63,979 nucleotides of DNA from Plantactinospora endophytica (GCF_016862915.1 NZ_BONW01000035.1:1-63979), one strand, 5' to 3'. Positions 42,091 to 54,676 are shown, numbered from the stretch's first letter. Translations and numbers: made by a program. Notes: generated from the sequence alone by a model not told the origin.

Positions 42091-43518
42091 TCAGCCGAGC
42101 CGGAAGTCGACCACCCGGATCGGGGACGGGGTGCTGCCGCTGGAGGCGCGCTGGTAGAGGATCGACAGGACGCCGTCGCTCTCCACCCGGGTCCGGTCCA
42201 CCACCACCTCGCCGAAGGCACTCAGCCCGGCACCGTCGAAGCGCAGCGTCCAGTCGGTGTAGCCGCTGGCCCTGCTGGCGGTGACGATCCGGCCGTACGG
42301 CAGCACGACGTAGGCGTTGTCGGCGGCGTCGAGGACGATCTGGGAGCGTCCCGTCGCGTTCAACGCCACCGGAAGCTCGACCTTGCGCCACACCCCGGAC
42401 GAGTTGCGGAACAGGTGGAAGGCCCGGCCGTTGGCCCGCCGGGCCGAGGCGTACGAGGTGACGCACGAGGTGAACCGGCCGGGTACGTAGCTGATGACCA
42501 CGTGCGGGTTGCCGGTCGAGTCGACGTCCTGGCTCTCCTGGTTGATCAGCCCGTAGTTCGGCGGCAGCGGGTCCACCACCAGTCCCGGGCCGGAAACCGA
42601 GACCAGGGTGCCGGAGTTGGTGGTGCCGACGAGCGTGCCGGCGTTGTTGCGCCAGGTCCGGCCCTGGTCGTCGCTGTGGACGTAGCCGGTGTCGTGGTTG
42701 GTCAGGCCGCCGCTGTTGCAGGTGATCGCGGAGTTGCCCTCCCGCCAGGTGAACGCGGCGTGCAGCCGGCCACCCGGCCCGTACGTCAGCCCGTGCAGGT
42801 ACATGTTCCGGGTGGTGCTGGTGGCGCCGTTCGCGCTGTACGACCCGGTCGCCGCCGACCAGCGGCCGAGCCGGCGCCAGGTGGAGCCGTCGTACTCGGC
42901 GAGTTCGTTGGTGCCGTTGCCGGAGCGCCCGGTCCGGTAGTTGAACTGGAGCCGGTTGCCGGGCGCCAGCCGGAACTGCGGGTACGTCATCGCGCCCAGC
43001 CCGACCCCGTCCAGGCTGCGCTGCACGGCGCCGAACCGGCCGGCGACCCAGGTCCGCGAGGCCGGCGCGGAGACGAGCCCGGCCTCGGACCTGACGTAGT
43101 GGATCTCGCTGTCGTGGGTGTCCATCGCGATGTGCAGCCGGCCGTCGTCCGGTGAGATGCCGAGCGAGATCGAGTTGTGCGAGTCGTTGGTGGTCAACCG
43201 GTGCGACAACTGCACGGTCTGCCACGCGCCGGACGGCAGTTGCCGGCGGGCGATCACCGCGTTGCGGCTGGCCGTGTACCAGGCCGCGTACTGGTAGCCG
43301 GCGTGGCTGACGATGCCGTCGGCGTACGAGTTGTTGTTGACCACCCCGTCGTAGGAGACGAAGTAGAGCGCGCTGGCGTCGAGCTGGGTGTCGCCGAGCC
43401 GGGTCACCCCGGGCGCCGCCGCCACCGCCGGTCCGGGCGGCACGACCAGCACCCCGGCGAGTACGCCGAGGACGAGCGACGCCGCCGACGCGGCCCGACG
43501 GGACGACGGGGCGGGCAT
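42091..43518 (-). CDS. secreted BNR_4-type protein, possible polysaccharide lyase
   Basis: 475-aa exported protein. The signal peptide ends PPGPAVAAAP. The mature part is a seven-bladed propeller-like sequence with BNR/Asp-box repeats (for example SDDQGRTWRN). It contains the segment NDSHNSISLGISPDDGRLHI followed by AMDTHDSEIHYVRS, characteristic of the BNR_4 family, which includes PL24/PL25 ulvan lyases. Polysaccharide lyase activity is plausible but not certain. It is convergent with the sigma factor gene and monocistronic. Confidence 0.72.
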   Translation of the reverse strand: MPAPSSRRAASAASLVLGVLAGVLVVPPGPAVAAAPGVTRLGDTQLDASALYFVSYDGVVNNNSYADGIVSHAGYQYAAWYTASRNAVIARRQLPSGAWQTVQLSHRLTTNDSHNSISLGISPDDGRLHIAMDTHDSEIHYVRSEAGLVSAPASRTWVAGRFGAVQRSLDGVGLGAMTYPQFRLAPGNRLQFNYRTGRSGNGTNELAEYDGSTWRRLGRWSAATGSYSANGATSTTRNMYLHGLTYGPGGRLHAAFTWREGNSAITCNSGGLTNHDTGYVHSDDQGRTWRNNAGTLVGTTNSGTLVSVSGPGLVVDPLPPNYGLINQESQDVDSTGNPHVVISYVPGRFTSCVTSYASARRANGRAFHLFRNSSGVWRKVELPVALNATGRSQIVLDAADNAYVVLPYGRIVTASRASGYTDWTLRFDGAGLSAFGEVVVDRTRVESDGVLSILYQRASSGSTPSPIRVVDFRLG

Positions 43519-43693
43519 GGCTTCTCCCTCGCGCCGGGCGCCATCGGCGCTCCCGAATGAATGGATTCAACTTACATCTATGTCCATCGATCCAAAAGCC
43601 GTGGCCACACCCCGGAACGCGGACAGCCCAGCCGCCAACTCGGCCGGCCGTCGGTGGCCGGGGCGACGTGGGTCGTCCGCGCCGGGCCGTGGG

Positions 43694-44467
43694 CTACCCC
43701 GCCACCGCCTCCCGTACGGCGGCGACCAGGCCACCGTCGATGACCAGGTCCTGCCCGTTGACGTAGGACGCCTCGGCGGAGGCGAGGAAGGCGACCGCGT
43801 CGGCGACGTCCTCGGCGGTACCGAGCCGACCGGCGGCGATCCCGGCGACGACACCGGCATGCGCCTCGACCGGAATGGCGTCGTGGAACATCGGGGTCGC
43901 GATGTAGCCGGGGCTCACGGAGTTGACCCGGATTCCCCGGGGGCCCAGTTCGGCGGCGAGGGTGTGCGTCAGGTTCTGCACCGCCGCCTTGGTCGCCGCG
44001 TAGAGCGAGGCACCCGGCAGACCGCGGTACATCGTCCAGGACGCGTTGATCACGATCGCCGCCCGCTCGGACAGCAGCGGAACGGTCCGCTGGACGGTGA
44101 AGAAGACACCCTTGAAGTTGATCTCCACCACCCGGTCGAAGTCGGCCTCGGTGAAGTCTCCGTTCGGCCGGAACAGCGCGACACCGGCGTTCGCGAAGAC
44201 CACGTCCAGGCGGCCGTACCGGTCCCGGATCGCGGCCGTCACCGCATCGACGTCGGCCAGGCTCGCCACGTCGCCGCGCAACGCGAGTACCCGGTCCCCG
44301 CCGCCCAGATCGTCGACCGCGGCGTCCAGCCGGGTCCGGTCACGTCCGGTGATGACCACCCGGGCACCCTCGGCGAGCAGCCGCCGCGCGGTGGCCAGGC
44401 CCATTCCGCTGGTACCGCCGGTGATGAGCGCGATCCTGTCGTCGAACCGGAAGAAGCTGTGCGTCAT
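43694..44467 (-). CDS. short-chain dehydrogenase/reductase
   Basis: 257-aa classical SDR. Cofactor motif ITGGTSGMGLATA, Arg in VITGRDRTRLD favouring NADP, NAG motif FANAGVAL, catalytic Ser in VINASWTMY and YxxxK in YAATKAAV. Substrate unknown. The ATG at 44467 is preferred; upstream frame has no ribosome site. It lies 155 nt downstream of an MmyB-type regulator on the same strand, which may control it. Confidence 0.88.
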   Translation of the reverse strand: MTHSFFRFDDRIALITGGTSGMGLATARRLLAEGARVVITGRDRTRLDAAVDDLGGGDRVLALRGDVASLADVDAVTAAIRDRYGRLDVVFANAGVALFRPNGDFTEADFDRVVEINFKGVFFTVQRTVPLLSERAAIVINASWTMYRGLPGASLYAATKAAVQNLTHTLAAELGPRGIRVNSVSPGYIATPMFHDAIPVEAHAGVVAGIAAGRLGTAEDVADAVAFLASAEASYVNGQDLVIDGGLVAAVREAVAG

Positions 44468-44622
44468 GGGAACGAGCGTGTCAACCGGGGTACGGAGCGA
44501 ACAGTGCGCAGCTATCCGGGGAGCGGCACCACCACCCTCGCCGACGCCCTCGTCCGCGCGGTTCTCGGCGCGGGCGGAAGCGCGACGTGCCGACGAAGAC
44601 GCTCGTCGGATCGATCGATCGG

Positions 44623-45477
44623 TCAGACCGGCACGGCGGCGCGGGTCGGCAGCAGCCGTTCGAGCCGGGCTCCGGTGCCGGTGCCGGAACGCGGGTGGGA
44701 CAGCTCCAGATACCAGTCCGGGTGGTCGACCACCGCCAGGGTCGTGGTGTCGAGGAACAGGTCGCCGACCTCGGGATGCCGCACCGCCTTCACCACCTGG
44801 CCGGGAACGCCGACGTCGTGCCGGGCCCACAACTCGGCGAACTCCGGGCTGACGGCGTGCAGGTCGTCAACCACCCGGCCGAACTCCGGGTCGCCCGGGC
44901 AATGCGCGGCGTCGGCCCGGAACGCGGCGACGACGGCCGGCGCCGCCGACGCCCACTCTAGGCACACGTCCCGGTACCGGGCGCTGGTGAAGAACGTGAT
45001 CAGGCAGTTGTGGTCGGTGTCGCCGTAGCCGAACACCGTCCGCGCCGCCCCGTTGACGGCGAGCAGATTCCAGTACCGGTCCCGCAGCACCGCAGGGCGG
45101 GGCGCCCAGGCGTCGAGGAGCTGCCACAACTCCGAGGTGACCGGCGCGGCGCCGGCACCGCCCGGCCGGGGTGGGTGGAGACCGGCCAGCAGGTACAGGT
45201 GCTCCCGCTCCGGCCCGGTCAACCGCAGCGCCCGGCCGATCGCGTCCAGCACCTCGACCGAGACGTTGATGTCGCGGCCCTGTTCGAGCCAGGTGTACCA
45301 GGACACCCCGACCCCGGCCAGCACGGCGACCTCCTCGCGGCGCAGCCCCGGCGTCCGGCGCCGGCCACCCGCCGCCATGCCGACGTCACCGGGGGTCAGC
45401 CGCGCCCGCCGGGTACGCAGGAAGTCGCGGAGCTGCTCGCGGCGACGCCGCGCCACGACCGGGGATTCGCTGGCCAT
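44623..45477 (-). CDS. XRE/MmyB-type transcriptional regulator
   Basis: 284-aa regulator. N-terminal HTH with the typical RTPGLRREEVAVLAGVGVSWY and LEQGRDINVSVEVL, and C-terminal MmyB-like ligand domain (LLDAWAPRPAVLRDRYWNLLAVN, NCLITFFTSARYR, VDDLHAVSPEFAELWARHDV). In this family the regulator usually controls an adjacent oxidoreductase, here the SDR. A pair of 21-bp-spaced direct repeats overlaps its start codon, suggesting autoregulation. Confidence 0.88.
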   Translation of the reverse strand: MASESPVVARRRREQLRDFLRTRRARLTPGDVGMAAGGRRRTPGLRREEVAVLAGVGVSWYTWLEQGRDINVSVEVLDAIGRALRLTGPEREHLYLLAGLHPPRPGGAGAAPVTSELWQLLDAWAPRPAVLRDRYWNLLAVNGAARTVFGYGDTDHNCLITFFTSARYRDVCLEWASAAPAVVAAFRADAAHCPGDPEFGRVVDDLHAVSPEFAELWARHDVGVPGQVVKAVRHPEVGDLFLDTTTLAVVDHPDWYLELSHPRSGTGTGARLERLLPTRAAVPV

Positions 45478-45512
45478 ATGTCACGGTAGCCCGGCCATAT
45501 GGCTCGGTAGCA
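45472..45512. promoter_or_regulatory. direct repeats over the mmyB-type start codon
   Basis: GGCCATATG-N3-CGGTAGC occurs at 45472 and again at 45493, spaced 21 bp (two helical turns), with the first copy containing the start codon. Arrangement suits cooperative binding of the regulator to its own gene. Confidence 0.5.
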
Positions 45513-45632
45513 ACGCCCGGAGACCGGGCAGCGGGGTGGTGCGACGGTACTCACGCGCGCAGCAGCGTCACGGGCGGCGGATCGTGCGGCGGTGCCCGCG
45601 TGCGTAGCAGTGTCCCGCGCCCGTCAGCCGTG

Positions 45633-45947
45633 TCACGGGCGGCGGGCCGAGGTTTCCTCCCGGACCACGAACCGGATCGACCTGGCCTCGGTGATGCAGG
45701 CGCGCAGCGGCGCGGCCAGTTCACGGTGGCCCGGGCTGCGCTCCCACGCCTCGAAGTCGGCAAGCGACGCCCACTCGCTGGTGATCAGCCACTGCTCGGT
45801 ATCGCTCGACGCCTCGCAGACCTGGTCCACCAGGTGCCCCGGCACCCCCTCGGCGACCTGGTAACGGATCTGCTCGTACGCCTTCAGGAAATCCTCGGTA
45901 CGCTCGCGCGGCACCCGGATCAGGAACAGCACTCTTGCCTTCGACAT
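45633..45947 (-). CDS. antibiotic biosynthesis monooxygenase-family protein (PKS operon)
   Basis: 104-aa ferredoxin-like fold protein of the ABM family: RVLFLIRVPRERTEDFLKAYEQI, WLITSEWASLADFEAWERSP and HRELAAPL. ABM proteins in aromatic polyketide loci oxidise anthrone-type intermediates to quinones without cofactor; whiE-type spore pigment clusters carry a similar gene. Here it is the last gene of the operon, 29 nt after KS-beta, with GGAGG before the ATG. Confidence 0.85.
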   Translation of the reverse strand: MSKARVLFLIRVPRERTEDFLKAYEQIRYQVAEGVPGHLVDQVCEASSDTEQWLITSEWASLADFEAWERSPGHRELAAPLRACITEARSIRFVVREETSARRP

Positions 45948-45976
45948 CCCGGTCGTCCCTCCGTCCTCTCCCCCGG

Positions 45977-47311
45977 CTACGCCGGACCGCGCCGGACCAC
46001 CACGGCGCTGTTGAAACCGTCGAACCCCCGGGCGCCGACCAGCGCCACGTCCACCCGCCGGGGCCCGGACTCCCAGACGAAGTCCAGCTCGCAGCCGGGC
46101 GCCGGCCGGTCCACGCCGGCCGTCGGCGGCAGCACCCCGTGCCGGATGGCGAGCAGCGCCGTCGCCACGTCCAGCGCCGATCCGCCCTGGTGGGCCCGCC
46201 CGACCAGCGGCTTCTGGGTGGTCACCGGCGGCGGCCGTACCCCGAACACGCCGCGGAGCGCCTCGGCCTCGGCGCGGTCGTAGCGGAGTACGCCGAGCGC
46301 GTCCGGGAAGACCACGTCCACCTCCGCCGGAGCCACCCCGGCCCGGTCCAGGGCGAGCCGCATCGCCCGGGCGTACTGCACCGGGTCGCCCGAGGTGAGC
46401 CGGTCGGTGTGCCGGGCGTCGTGGCTGGCACCCCAGCCGGCGACCTCGGCATAGCCGCGCACCCCCCGGGCGCGGGCGTGCGCCAGGTCCTCGACGACGA
46501 AGACCGCGCCGCCCTCCCCCGGTACGTAGCCGCTGGCCGCCACGTCGAACGGCCGGTACGCCAACGCCGGCTCCGGACAGGTGCTCAGCAGCCCGCCCCG
46601 CATCTGGCAGGTCAGCGCGTACGGGCTCAGCGGGCACTCGGTGCCGCCGGCCAGCACCACGGGTGTGCCGCGCCTGATCATCCGTACCGCGTGCGCGAGG
46701 CTGTCCAGCCCACCGGCCGACTCGGCGGCCAGGACCCCGCACGGGCCCTTGAACTGGTGCCGGATGGAGAGCTGGCCGACGCTGGCCGCATAGAACCAGG
46801 CGATCGACTGGTACGCCCCGACGGTCCGGGCCGGTCCCCGCCAGAGTCGTTGCAACTCGCGTTGCCCGAACAGGTTGCCGCCGGAGGAACTGGCCAGCGT
46901 CACCCCGTACTCGTACGGGTCGGCGGCCAGCTCCGGCAGCCCGGCGTCGGCGAGCGCGAGCCGGGCGGCGGCGAACCCGAGGTGCGTCCAGCGGTCGGTC
47001 TGCACCAGTTGCCGGCTCTCGGTGTAGTGCAACGCGTCGAAGTCGGCCACCTCGCCGGCCAGCCGACTGGGATAGCGGTCCGGGTCGAAGAGGGTGATCC
47101 GGCCGATCCGGTTCTGCCCGGCCAGCACGCACTTCCAGTGCGCGTCCGCACCGATCCCGCTCGGCGCCACCACACCGACACCGGTGATCACCGCCCGGCC
47201 CTCGCCCGAGCGGTCCGGAACGCCCGCCGGGCGCCGAACCCCGCCCCCGCCCGAGCGGTCCGGAACGCCCGCCGGGCGCCGAACCCTGCCCCCGCCCGTC
47301 CCGCCGGTCAC
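45977..47311 (-). CDS. type II PKS ketosynthase chain-length factor (KS-beta)
   Basis: KS-beta subunit, 444 aa from the GTG at 47311 (overlapping the KS-alpha stop) or 404 aa from the GTG at 47191. The thiolase fold starts [15 protein letters not shown]. In place of the active-site Cys it has AAESAGGLD; typical KS-beta proteins have Gln before AGGLD, here it is Ser (codon 46718-46720). The later VGRAHQGG and GFNSAVV are family-like. It should heterodimerise with KS-alpha and set chain length. If the upstream start is used, the first 40 residues include two copies of a 15-residue [11 protein letters not shown] repeat. Confidence 0.9.
   Translation of the reverse strand: MTGGTGGGRVRRPAGVPDRSGGGGVRRPAGVPDRSGEGRAVITGVGVVAPSGIGADAHWKCVLAGQNRIGRITLFDPDRYPSRLAGEVADFDALHYTESRQLVQTDRWTHLGFAAARLALADAGLPELAADPYEYGVTLASSSGGNLFGQRELQRLWRGPARTVGAYQSIAWFYAASVGQLSIRHQFKGPCGVLAAESAGGLDSLAHAVRMIRRGTPVVLAGGTECPLSPYALTCQMRGGLLSTCPEPALAYRPFDVAASGYVPGEGGAVFVVEDLAHARARGVRGYAEVAGWGASHDARHTDRLTSGDPVQYARAMRLALDRAGVAPAEVDVVFPDALGVLRYDRAEAEALRGVFGVRPPPVTTQKPLVGRAHQGGSALDVATALLAIRHGVLPPTAGVDRPAPGCELDFVWESGPRRVDVALVGARGFDGFNSAVVVRRGPA
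47205..47294. repeat. 45-bp in-frame tandem repeat at the KS-beta N-terminus
   Basis: GAGCGGTCCGGAACGCCCG recurs at 47208 and 47253, period 45 nt (15 codons). It lies between the two possible start codons of KS-beta. Confidence 0.85.
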
Positions 47312-48656
47312 CGGTCCGGCCCGCCGAACCGGGTGAAGACCATCGCCGACTGGAAGCCGCCGAACCCGCTGCCGACCGAGAGCGCCACCCGTACCGGCAG
47401 TTCCCGGGCGGTGTTCGGGGTGTAGTCCAGGTCGCACTCGACGTCCCGGTTGGCCCAGTTGGCGGTCGGCGGCACCACCCCGTGTTCGATCGCCAGCGCG
47501 CAGGCCGCCATCTCGATCGCGCCGATCGCCCCGAGCGAGTGCCCGACCATCGACTTGATCGAACTGATCGGCACCTGGTACGCCGCCGACCCGAGCGACC
47601 GTTTGAAGGCCGCCGTCTCGTGCCGGTCGTTCTGCCGGGTACCCGAGCCGTGCGCGCTGACGTACGACACGTCGGTCGGGTCGCACCGGGCCTGGTCCAG
47701 CGCGTCGTCGATGGCCAGCGCCATCTCGACACCGTCCGGGCGGAGTCCGGTCATGTGGTACCCGTTGCTGCGGTTGGCGTACCCGGCGGCCTCGCAGTAG
47801 ATTCGCGCGCCCCGCCGCCGGGCGTGCTCGGCCTCCTCCAGCACCAGCACGGCCGCCCCCTCGGCGAGTACGAAGCCGTGCCGGTCCCGGTCGAACGGCC
47901 GCGAGGCGTGCGCCGGATCGTCGTTGTCCGGAGTGGTCGCCTTGATCGCGTCGAACGAGGCGACGGTGACCGGGGAGATCGGACTGTCCGAGGCGCCGGC
48001 CAGCACCACGTCCGCCTCGTCGTCCGCGATGAGCTGCTGGGCGTACCCGATGGCGTCGATTCCGGAGGTGCAGCCGGTGGAGACCACCTGGGCCGGACCG
48101 TGCAGCCCGTGCCGGCAGGCGACGTCGGCGGCCAGACTGCTCGGCATAAGCGCCTGGTAGAGAAACGGGCCGGCCCGGTTCGGATCGACCAGCCAGTCCG
48201 CGCCGGAGTCGCTGACCTGCACGTACTCCCGCTCCAGCAGCATGGTGCCGCCGACGGCCGAGCCGAGCACCACCCCGGTGCGCTCCCGGGTCGCGTCGGA
48301 CAGTTCCAGCCCGCTGTCCGCCAGCGCCTCGATCGACGCGGCCAGCGCGAACTGGACGTACCGGTCGGCCCGCTGACGCTCGGCGACGCCGAGCCCGGCG
48401 CGGACCGGATCGAAGTCGCACTCGGCCGCCACCTGGGAGCGGTACGGCGACGGGTCGAAGAAGCTGATCCGGCGGGTCGCCGTCCGGCCGGCGGTGATCG
48501 TCGCCCAGAACTCGTCCCGGCTGGCCCCACCGGGGGCGACCACCCCGATCCCGGTCACCACGCTCCGGCGCCCGCTCCCGCCCACCGCGCTGCGACTCCC
48601 GGCCCCGTTCATCGCGCTCCGGCGCTCGCGCACGGTTTCCGCGCTCTGGCGCCCGG

Positions 48657-48660
<4 letters not shown>
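47308..48660 (-). CDS. type II PKS ketosynthase (KS-alpha)
   Basis: 450-aa minimal-PKS ketosynthase from the GTG at 48660, which overlaps the cupin stop (GTGA); an ATG at 48612 is the alternative. The fold begins [13 protein letters not shown]. The nucleophile is Cys197 in [11 protein letters not shown]. Catalytic His positions are in [15 protein letters not shown] and [10 protein letters not shown], and the C-terminal [11 protein letters not shown] motif is present. It condenses malonyl units on the ACP together with KS-beta. Overall resemblance is to spore-pigment (WhiE ORFIII-like) enzymes. Confidence 0.93.
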
Positions 48661-51582
<2,922 letters not shown>

Positions 51583-52341
51583 TCACGCGGGTAGCAGGGC
51601 GATCAGGGGCTGCCCGAACTCGACCGGCTCGCCGTCCCGGACGAGTACCTCGACGACCCGGCCGACCTGGTCGGCGACCACCTCGTTCATCAGCTTCATC
51701 GCCTCGACGATGCAGACCACCTGACCGGGCTGTACCTTGTCGCCGACGTCGACGAACGGCGCGCCACCGGGCTCGGCGGCCCGGTAGTAGGTGCCGACCA
51801 TCGGTGCGGCGACGATCCGGCGGCCGTCGTCACCGGCATCCCGGGCCGGCACGGTGCGAGCGGCCGAGTCGGCCAGTACCGGGGCGGGGGTACCGACCCG
51901 GTCGGGCGGAGCAGCCGTACCCTGCCACTCGACCTCCAGCACCGTGTCACCGCTGCGCAGATGGATCCGGCGCAACGGCCCGGGCGTCTCGGCCACCAGC
52001 CGGCCCGCCTGCCGGCGCAGCTCGGTGAGTTCCGTCTCCCGGTCGCCCGAACCGTCGAGCAGACCGTCGCCCGAACCGTCGATCGATCCGTCGATCCGAC
52101 CATCGAACGAGCCGTCGCCCGAACCGCCGGACGAGCCGTCGACCGAACCATCGAACGAGCCGTCGGCCGGCCCGGCAAGCCTGTCGGTCGGTTCGGCGAG
52201 GTCGGCGTCACCGCCGACGTCCTGTGGTTCCGCCGCCACGGTCGGCCGGGTGAGTTCGGCACCGCCGCCGACGCGCTGCTGTGCCGCCGCCGAGGCCGGC
52301 CCGTCGGGGCCCGGCTGCCCGGGGATCGCCGGGGCGGTCAC
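51583..52341 (-). CDS. accB: biotin carboxyl carrier protein of acetyl-CoA carboxylase
   Basis: 252-aa BCCP. The C-terminal biotinyl domain has the canonical EAMKLMNEV with biotinylated Lys216, 36 residues from the end, preceded by VAAPMVGTYYRA. The N-terminal helix region (TELTELRRQAGRLVAE) resembles AccB. An acidic DGS-repeat block (about residues 57-100) precedes it. The ATG overlaps the AccDA stop (ATGA), and accC starts 19 nt after its stop. Confidence 0.92.
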   Translation of the reverse strand: MTAPAIPGQPGPDGPASAAAQQRVGGGAELTRPTVAAEPQDVGGDADLAEPTDRLAGPADGSFDGSVDGSSGGSGDGSFDGRIDGSIDGSGDGLLDGSGDRETELTELRRQAGRLVAETPGPLRRIHLRSGDTVLEVEWQGTAAPPDRVGTPAPVLADSAARTVPARDAGDDGRRIVAAPMVGTYYRAAEPGGAPFVDVGDKVQPGQVVCIVEAMKLMNEVVADQVGRVVEVLVRDGEPVEFGQPLIALLPA

Positions 52342-54335
52342 TCGGACCCCGTTCCCGCCGGCAGCACGCTGGCCGCCGCACCGTACCGGCGGAAGCGCCC
52401 GCGTCGGCGCCGGACCAGGTCCCCGGCGGGCACGTCGAGCAGCGGTGCCAGGTTCTCCAGCAGCGCCCGGCGGAGCAGCCGGGCAGCACCGGCAGGATCC
52501 CGGTGCGCGCCCTCGGGCGGCTCGGCGACGATCTCGTCGGCGACCCCGAGCCGCAGCAGGTCGGGTGCGGTGAGCCGGAGCGCGTCGGCGGCCCGGGGCA
52601 CGGCGGCCCGGTCGTGCCAGAGGATCGCGGCACAGCCCTCGGGGCTGATCACCGAGTACACCGCGTTACGCAGCATCAGTACCCGGTCGGCCACGGCCAG
52701 CGCGAGCGCTCCGCCACTGCCGCCCTCGCCGATGATCACCGCGACGACCGGGGTGGGCAGTCCGGTCATCGCCAGGATGCTCTCGGCGATCGCAGCCGCC
52801 TGGCCCTGCTGCTCCGCCTCCACCCCCGGGTGCGCGCCAGGGGTGTCGACCAGGGTGACCACCGGCAGGCCCAACCCGGCGGCCAGCCGCATGACCCGCA
52901 TCGCCTTGCGGTAGCCGGCCGGGCTGGCCATGCCGAAGTTCCGGGCCCGCAGCTCGCTGGGCTGGTGTCCCTTCTGGTGCCCAACCACGGCAACGTACCG
53001 GTCACCGAGCCGGGCCAGTCCGGCGACGATCGCCGCGCAGTCGACGCCGAGCCGGTCACCGTGCAGCTCCACGAACCCGTCGAAGGCGGTGGCCAGGTAG
53101 TCCAGCGTGGTCGGCCGCCCGGCGTGCCGGGCGGACCGGACTATCCGCCAGGCGTCGCTCCCGTCCCGGGGGTCGGCGCCACCGGTTCGCGCCCGCGCCG
53201 CCGGGCTCGGCACGCCATCCACCACCCCGCCCGACGAACCGGGAAGCACTCCGCCCGACGGCCCGGAAAGCACTCCAGCCGACGGACCGGGAAGCACTCC
53301 GCCCGACAGCTCGGGAAGCACCCCGCCCGACGAAGCGGGAAGCACTCCGGCCGGCAGATCGGGGGGCGCTCCGGCCGGTAGATCGGAGGGCGCTCCGGAG
53401 ACCCGGCCGAGCCCCGTCCCGGACAGCCGGTCGGGAGCCGGTGCCGTTTCGGCCGGGTGGTCCAAAACCGGCACCGTCGGGGCCGGACGGCCGGGAGCCG
53501 GGGCGGCGGCGGCCAACAACCACCGCAGCCTGGCACGCAGGCCGTGCCGCTCCACCACCATGTCGACCTGACCGTGCCGGAGCAGGAAGTCGGTGGTCTG
53601 GAAGTCGGCCGGAAGCGTCTGCCGGATGGTCTCCAGGATCACCCGGGGACCGGCGAACCCCAGCCGGGACCCGGTCTCGGCCAACACGATGTCGGTGCAG
53701 GTCGCGAACGAGGCGGCCACGCCGCCGTAGGTGGGGTCGGTGACCAGGCTGACGGTCAGCAGCCCTGCCTCGCGCAGCGCGGCGATCGCCTGGCTGATGG
53801 TGGCCATCTGCATCAGCGCCAGCACGCCCTCCTGCATCCGGGCCCCGCCGGACGCGGTGACCAGGAGCAGCGGCAGGCGGTCGGCGAGGGCGTGTTCGGC
53901 GGCCCGGGTGATCAGTTCGCCGGTGACCGAGCCGAGGCTGCCGCCGAGGAACCGGAAGTCCATCACGGCCAACGCCAGGGGGTACCCGCCGAGCGTCGCC
54001 GTACCGCAGAGCACCGCCTCGGTCAGGCCGGTCTCCGCGCGGGCGGCGGCAAGCCGCTGCGGGTACGGCATCGAGTCGACGAACCCGATCGGGTCGACCT
54101 GGGTCGCCGGGTTCGGCAACGGCCGGAACGAGTCCCGGTCGACGAGTTGGGAGATCCGCTCCGGCGCATCCAACCGGCGGTGGTCACCACACTCGGGACA
54201 GACGTCCAGGTTGCGCCGCAGCCGCTTGCGGTAGAGCAGCGCCGGGCAGGAGCGGCAGCGGATCCACGGCTGCTGGTCGAGGTCGGCGTAGCCGCTCCGG
54301 CGCGCGATGGTGCCGGTCGGGGTACGCCGGCTCAT
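52338..54335 (-). CDS. accDA: fused acetyl-CoA carboxylase carboxyltransferase beta-alpha (AccD-AccA)
   Basis: 665-aa fusion. AccD part (about 1-285): zinc ribbon CRSCPALLYRKRL with CPECG, FVDSMPYPQRL, VTASGGARMQEGVLALMQMA. AccA part (about 385-665): ELHGDRLGVDCAAIVAGLA, NFGMASPAGYRKAMRVM, LVDTPGAHPGVEAEQQGQA, IIGEGGSGGALALA, ISPEGCAAILW. The joining linker of about 100 residues consists of Gly/Val/Leu/Pro/Ser repeats (SGGVLPGSSGG). Together with AccB and AccC it makes a complete acetyl-CoA carboxylase. The ATG overlaps the cyclase stop (TGATG). Confidence 0.93.
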   Translation of the reverse strand: MSRRTPTGTIARRSGYADLDQQPWIRCRSCPALLYRKRLRRNLDVCPECGDHRRLDAPERISQLVDRDSFRPLPNPATQVDPIGFVDSMPYPQRLAAARAETGLTEAVLCGTATLGGYPLALAVMDFRFLGGSLGSVTGELITRAAEHALADRLPLLLVTASGGARMQEGVLALMQMATISQAIAALREAGLLTVSLVTDPTYGGVAASFATCTDIVLAETGSRLGFAGPRVILETIRQTLPADFQTTDFLLRHGQVDMVVERHGLRARLRWLLAAAAPAPGRPAPTVPVLDHPAETAPAPDRLSGTGLGRVSGAPSDLPAGAPPDLPAGVLPASSGGVLPELSGGVLPGPSAGVLSGPSGGVLPGSSGGVVDGVPSPAARARTGGADPRDGSDAWRIVRSARHAGRPTTLDYLATAFDGFVELHGDRLGVDCAAIVAGLARLGDRYVAVVGHQKGHQPSELRARNFGMASPAGYRKAMRVMRLAAGLGLPVVTLVDTPGAHPGVEAEQQGQAAAIAESILAMTGLPTPVVAVIIGEGGSGGALALAVADRVLMLRNAVYSVISPEGCAAILWHDRAAVPRAADALRLTAPDLLRLGVADEIVAEPPEGAHRDPAGAARLLRRALLENLAPLLDVPAGDLVRRRRGRFRRYGAAASVLPAGTGSE
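53221..53400. repeat. 27-bp in-frame repeats in the AccD-AccA linker
   Basis: Units resembling CCGGGAAGCACTCCGCCCGA recur about every 27 nt across the linker, encoding GVLPGPSGG-like nonapeptides. Confidence 0.8.
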
Positions 54336-54676
54336 CGCTGGGCCCCGGCGAGAGTGGTCGGCGCGTCCCACCGGTAGAAGCACCGGGCCATGGCGTCCGA
54401 CGGCACCCGCCAGTTCGCCAGGTACGGCGTGATGTGCGGGGCGAGGCGCTCGCTGACCCGGACGAACTCCGGGTGCCGGCGCGCGTTCTCCACGGCGGCG
54501 GAACCCGGGCTCTCGGTCTCGATCAGGTGGACGTACAGGTCGTGCAGCCGGTAGAGGGATCGGTGCCGTACGCCCACCAGCCGGGGCAGGTCGGTCCGGT
54601 CCGACTCGGCGAAGATCTGCGCCACCCGCCCCTCGGCGTCCGGTACGACCTTCGCGACGATCAGTGAGCGATCCAT
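54332..54676 (-). CDS. TcmI-family type II polyketide cyclase (first copy)
   Basis: 114-aa TcmI-type cyclase with ferredoxin-like fold: VAKVVPDAEGRVAQIFAESD, the hallmark VGVRHRSLYRLHDLYVHLIE, and the C-terminal ANWRVPSDAMARCFYRWD. It is the first gene of the leftward PKS operon. GGGAGG precedes the ATG. It is a paralogue of the 122-aa protein at 56763. Such cyclases close later rings of aromatic polyketides. Confidence 0.92.
   Translation of the reverse strand: MDRSLIVAKVVPDAEGRVAQIFAESDRTDLPRLVGVRHRSLYRLHDLYVHLIETESPGSAAVENARRHPEFVRVSERLAPHITPYLANWRVPSDAMARCFYRWDAPTTLAGAQR

Noticed and set aside
47312-48421. Upstream extension of the KS-beta frame
   Set aside because: Overlaps KS-alpha, composition Arg/Ala/Gly-rich, no ketosynthase motifs before 47191.
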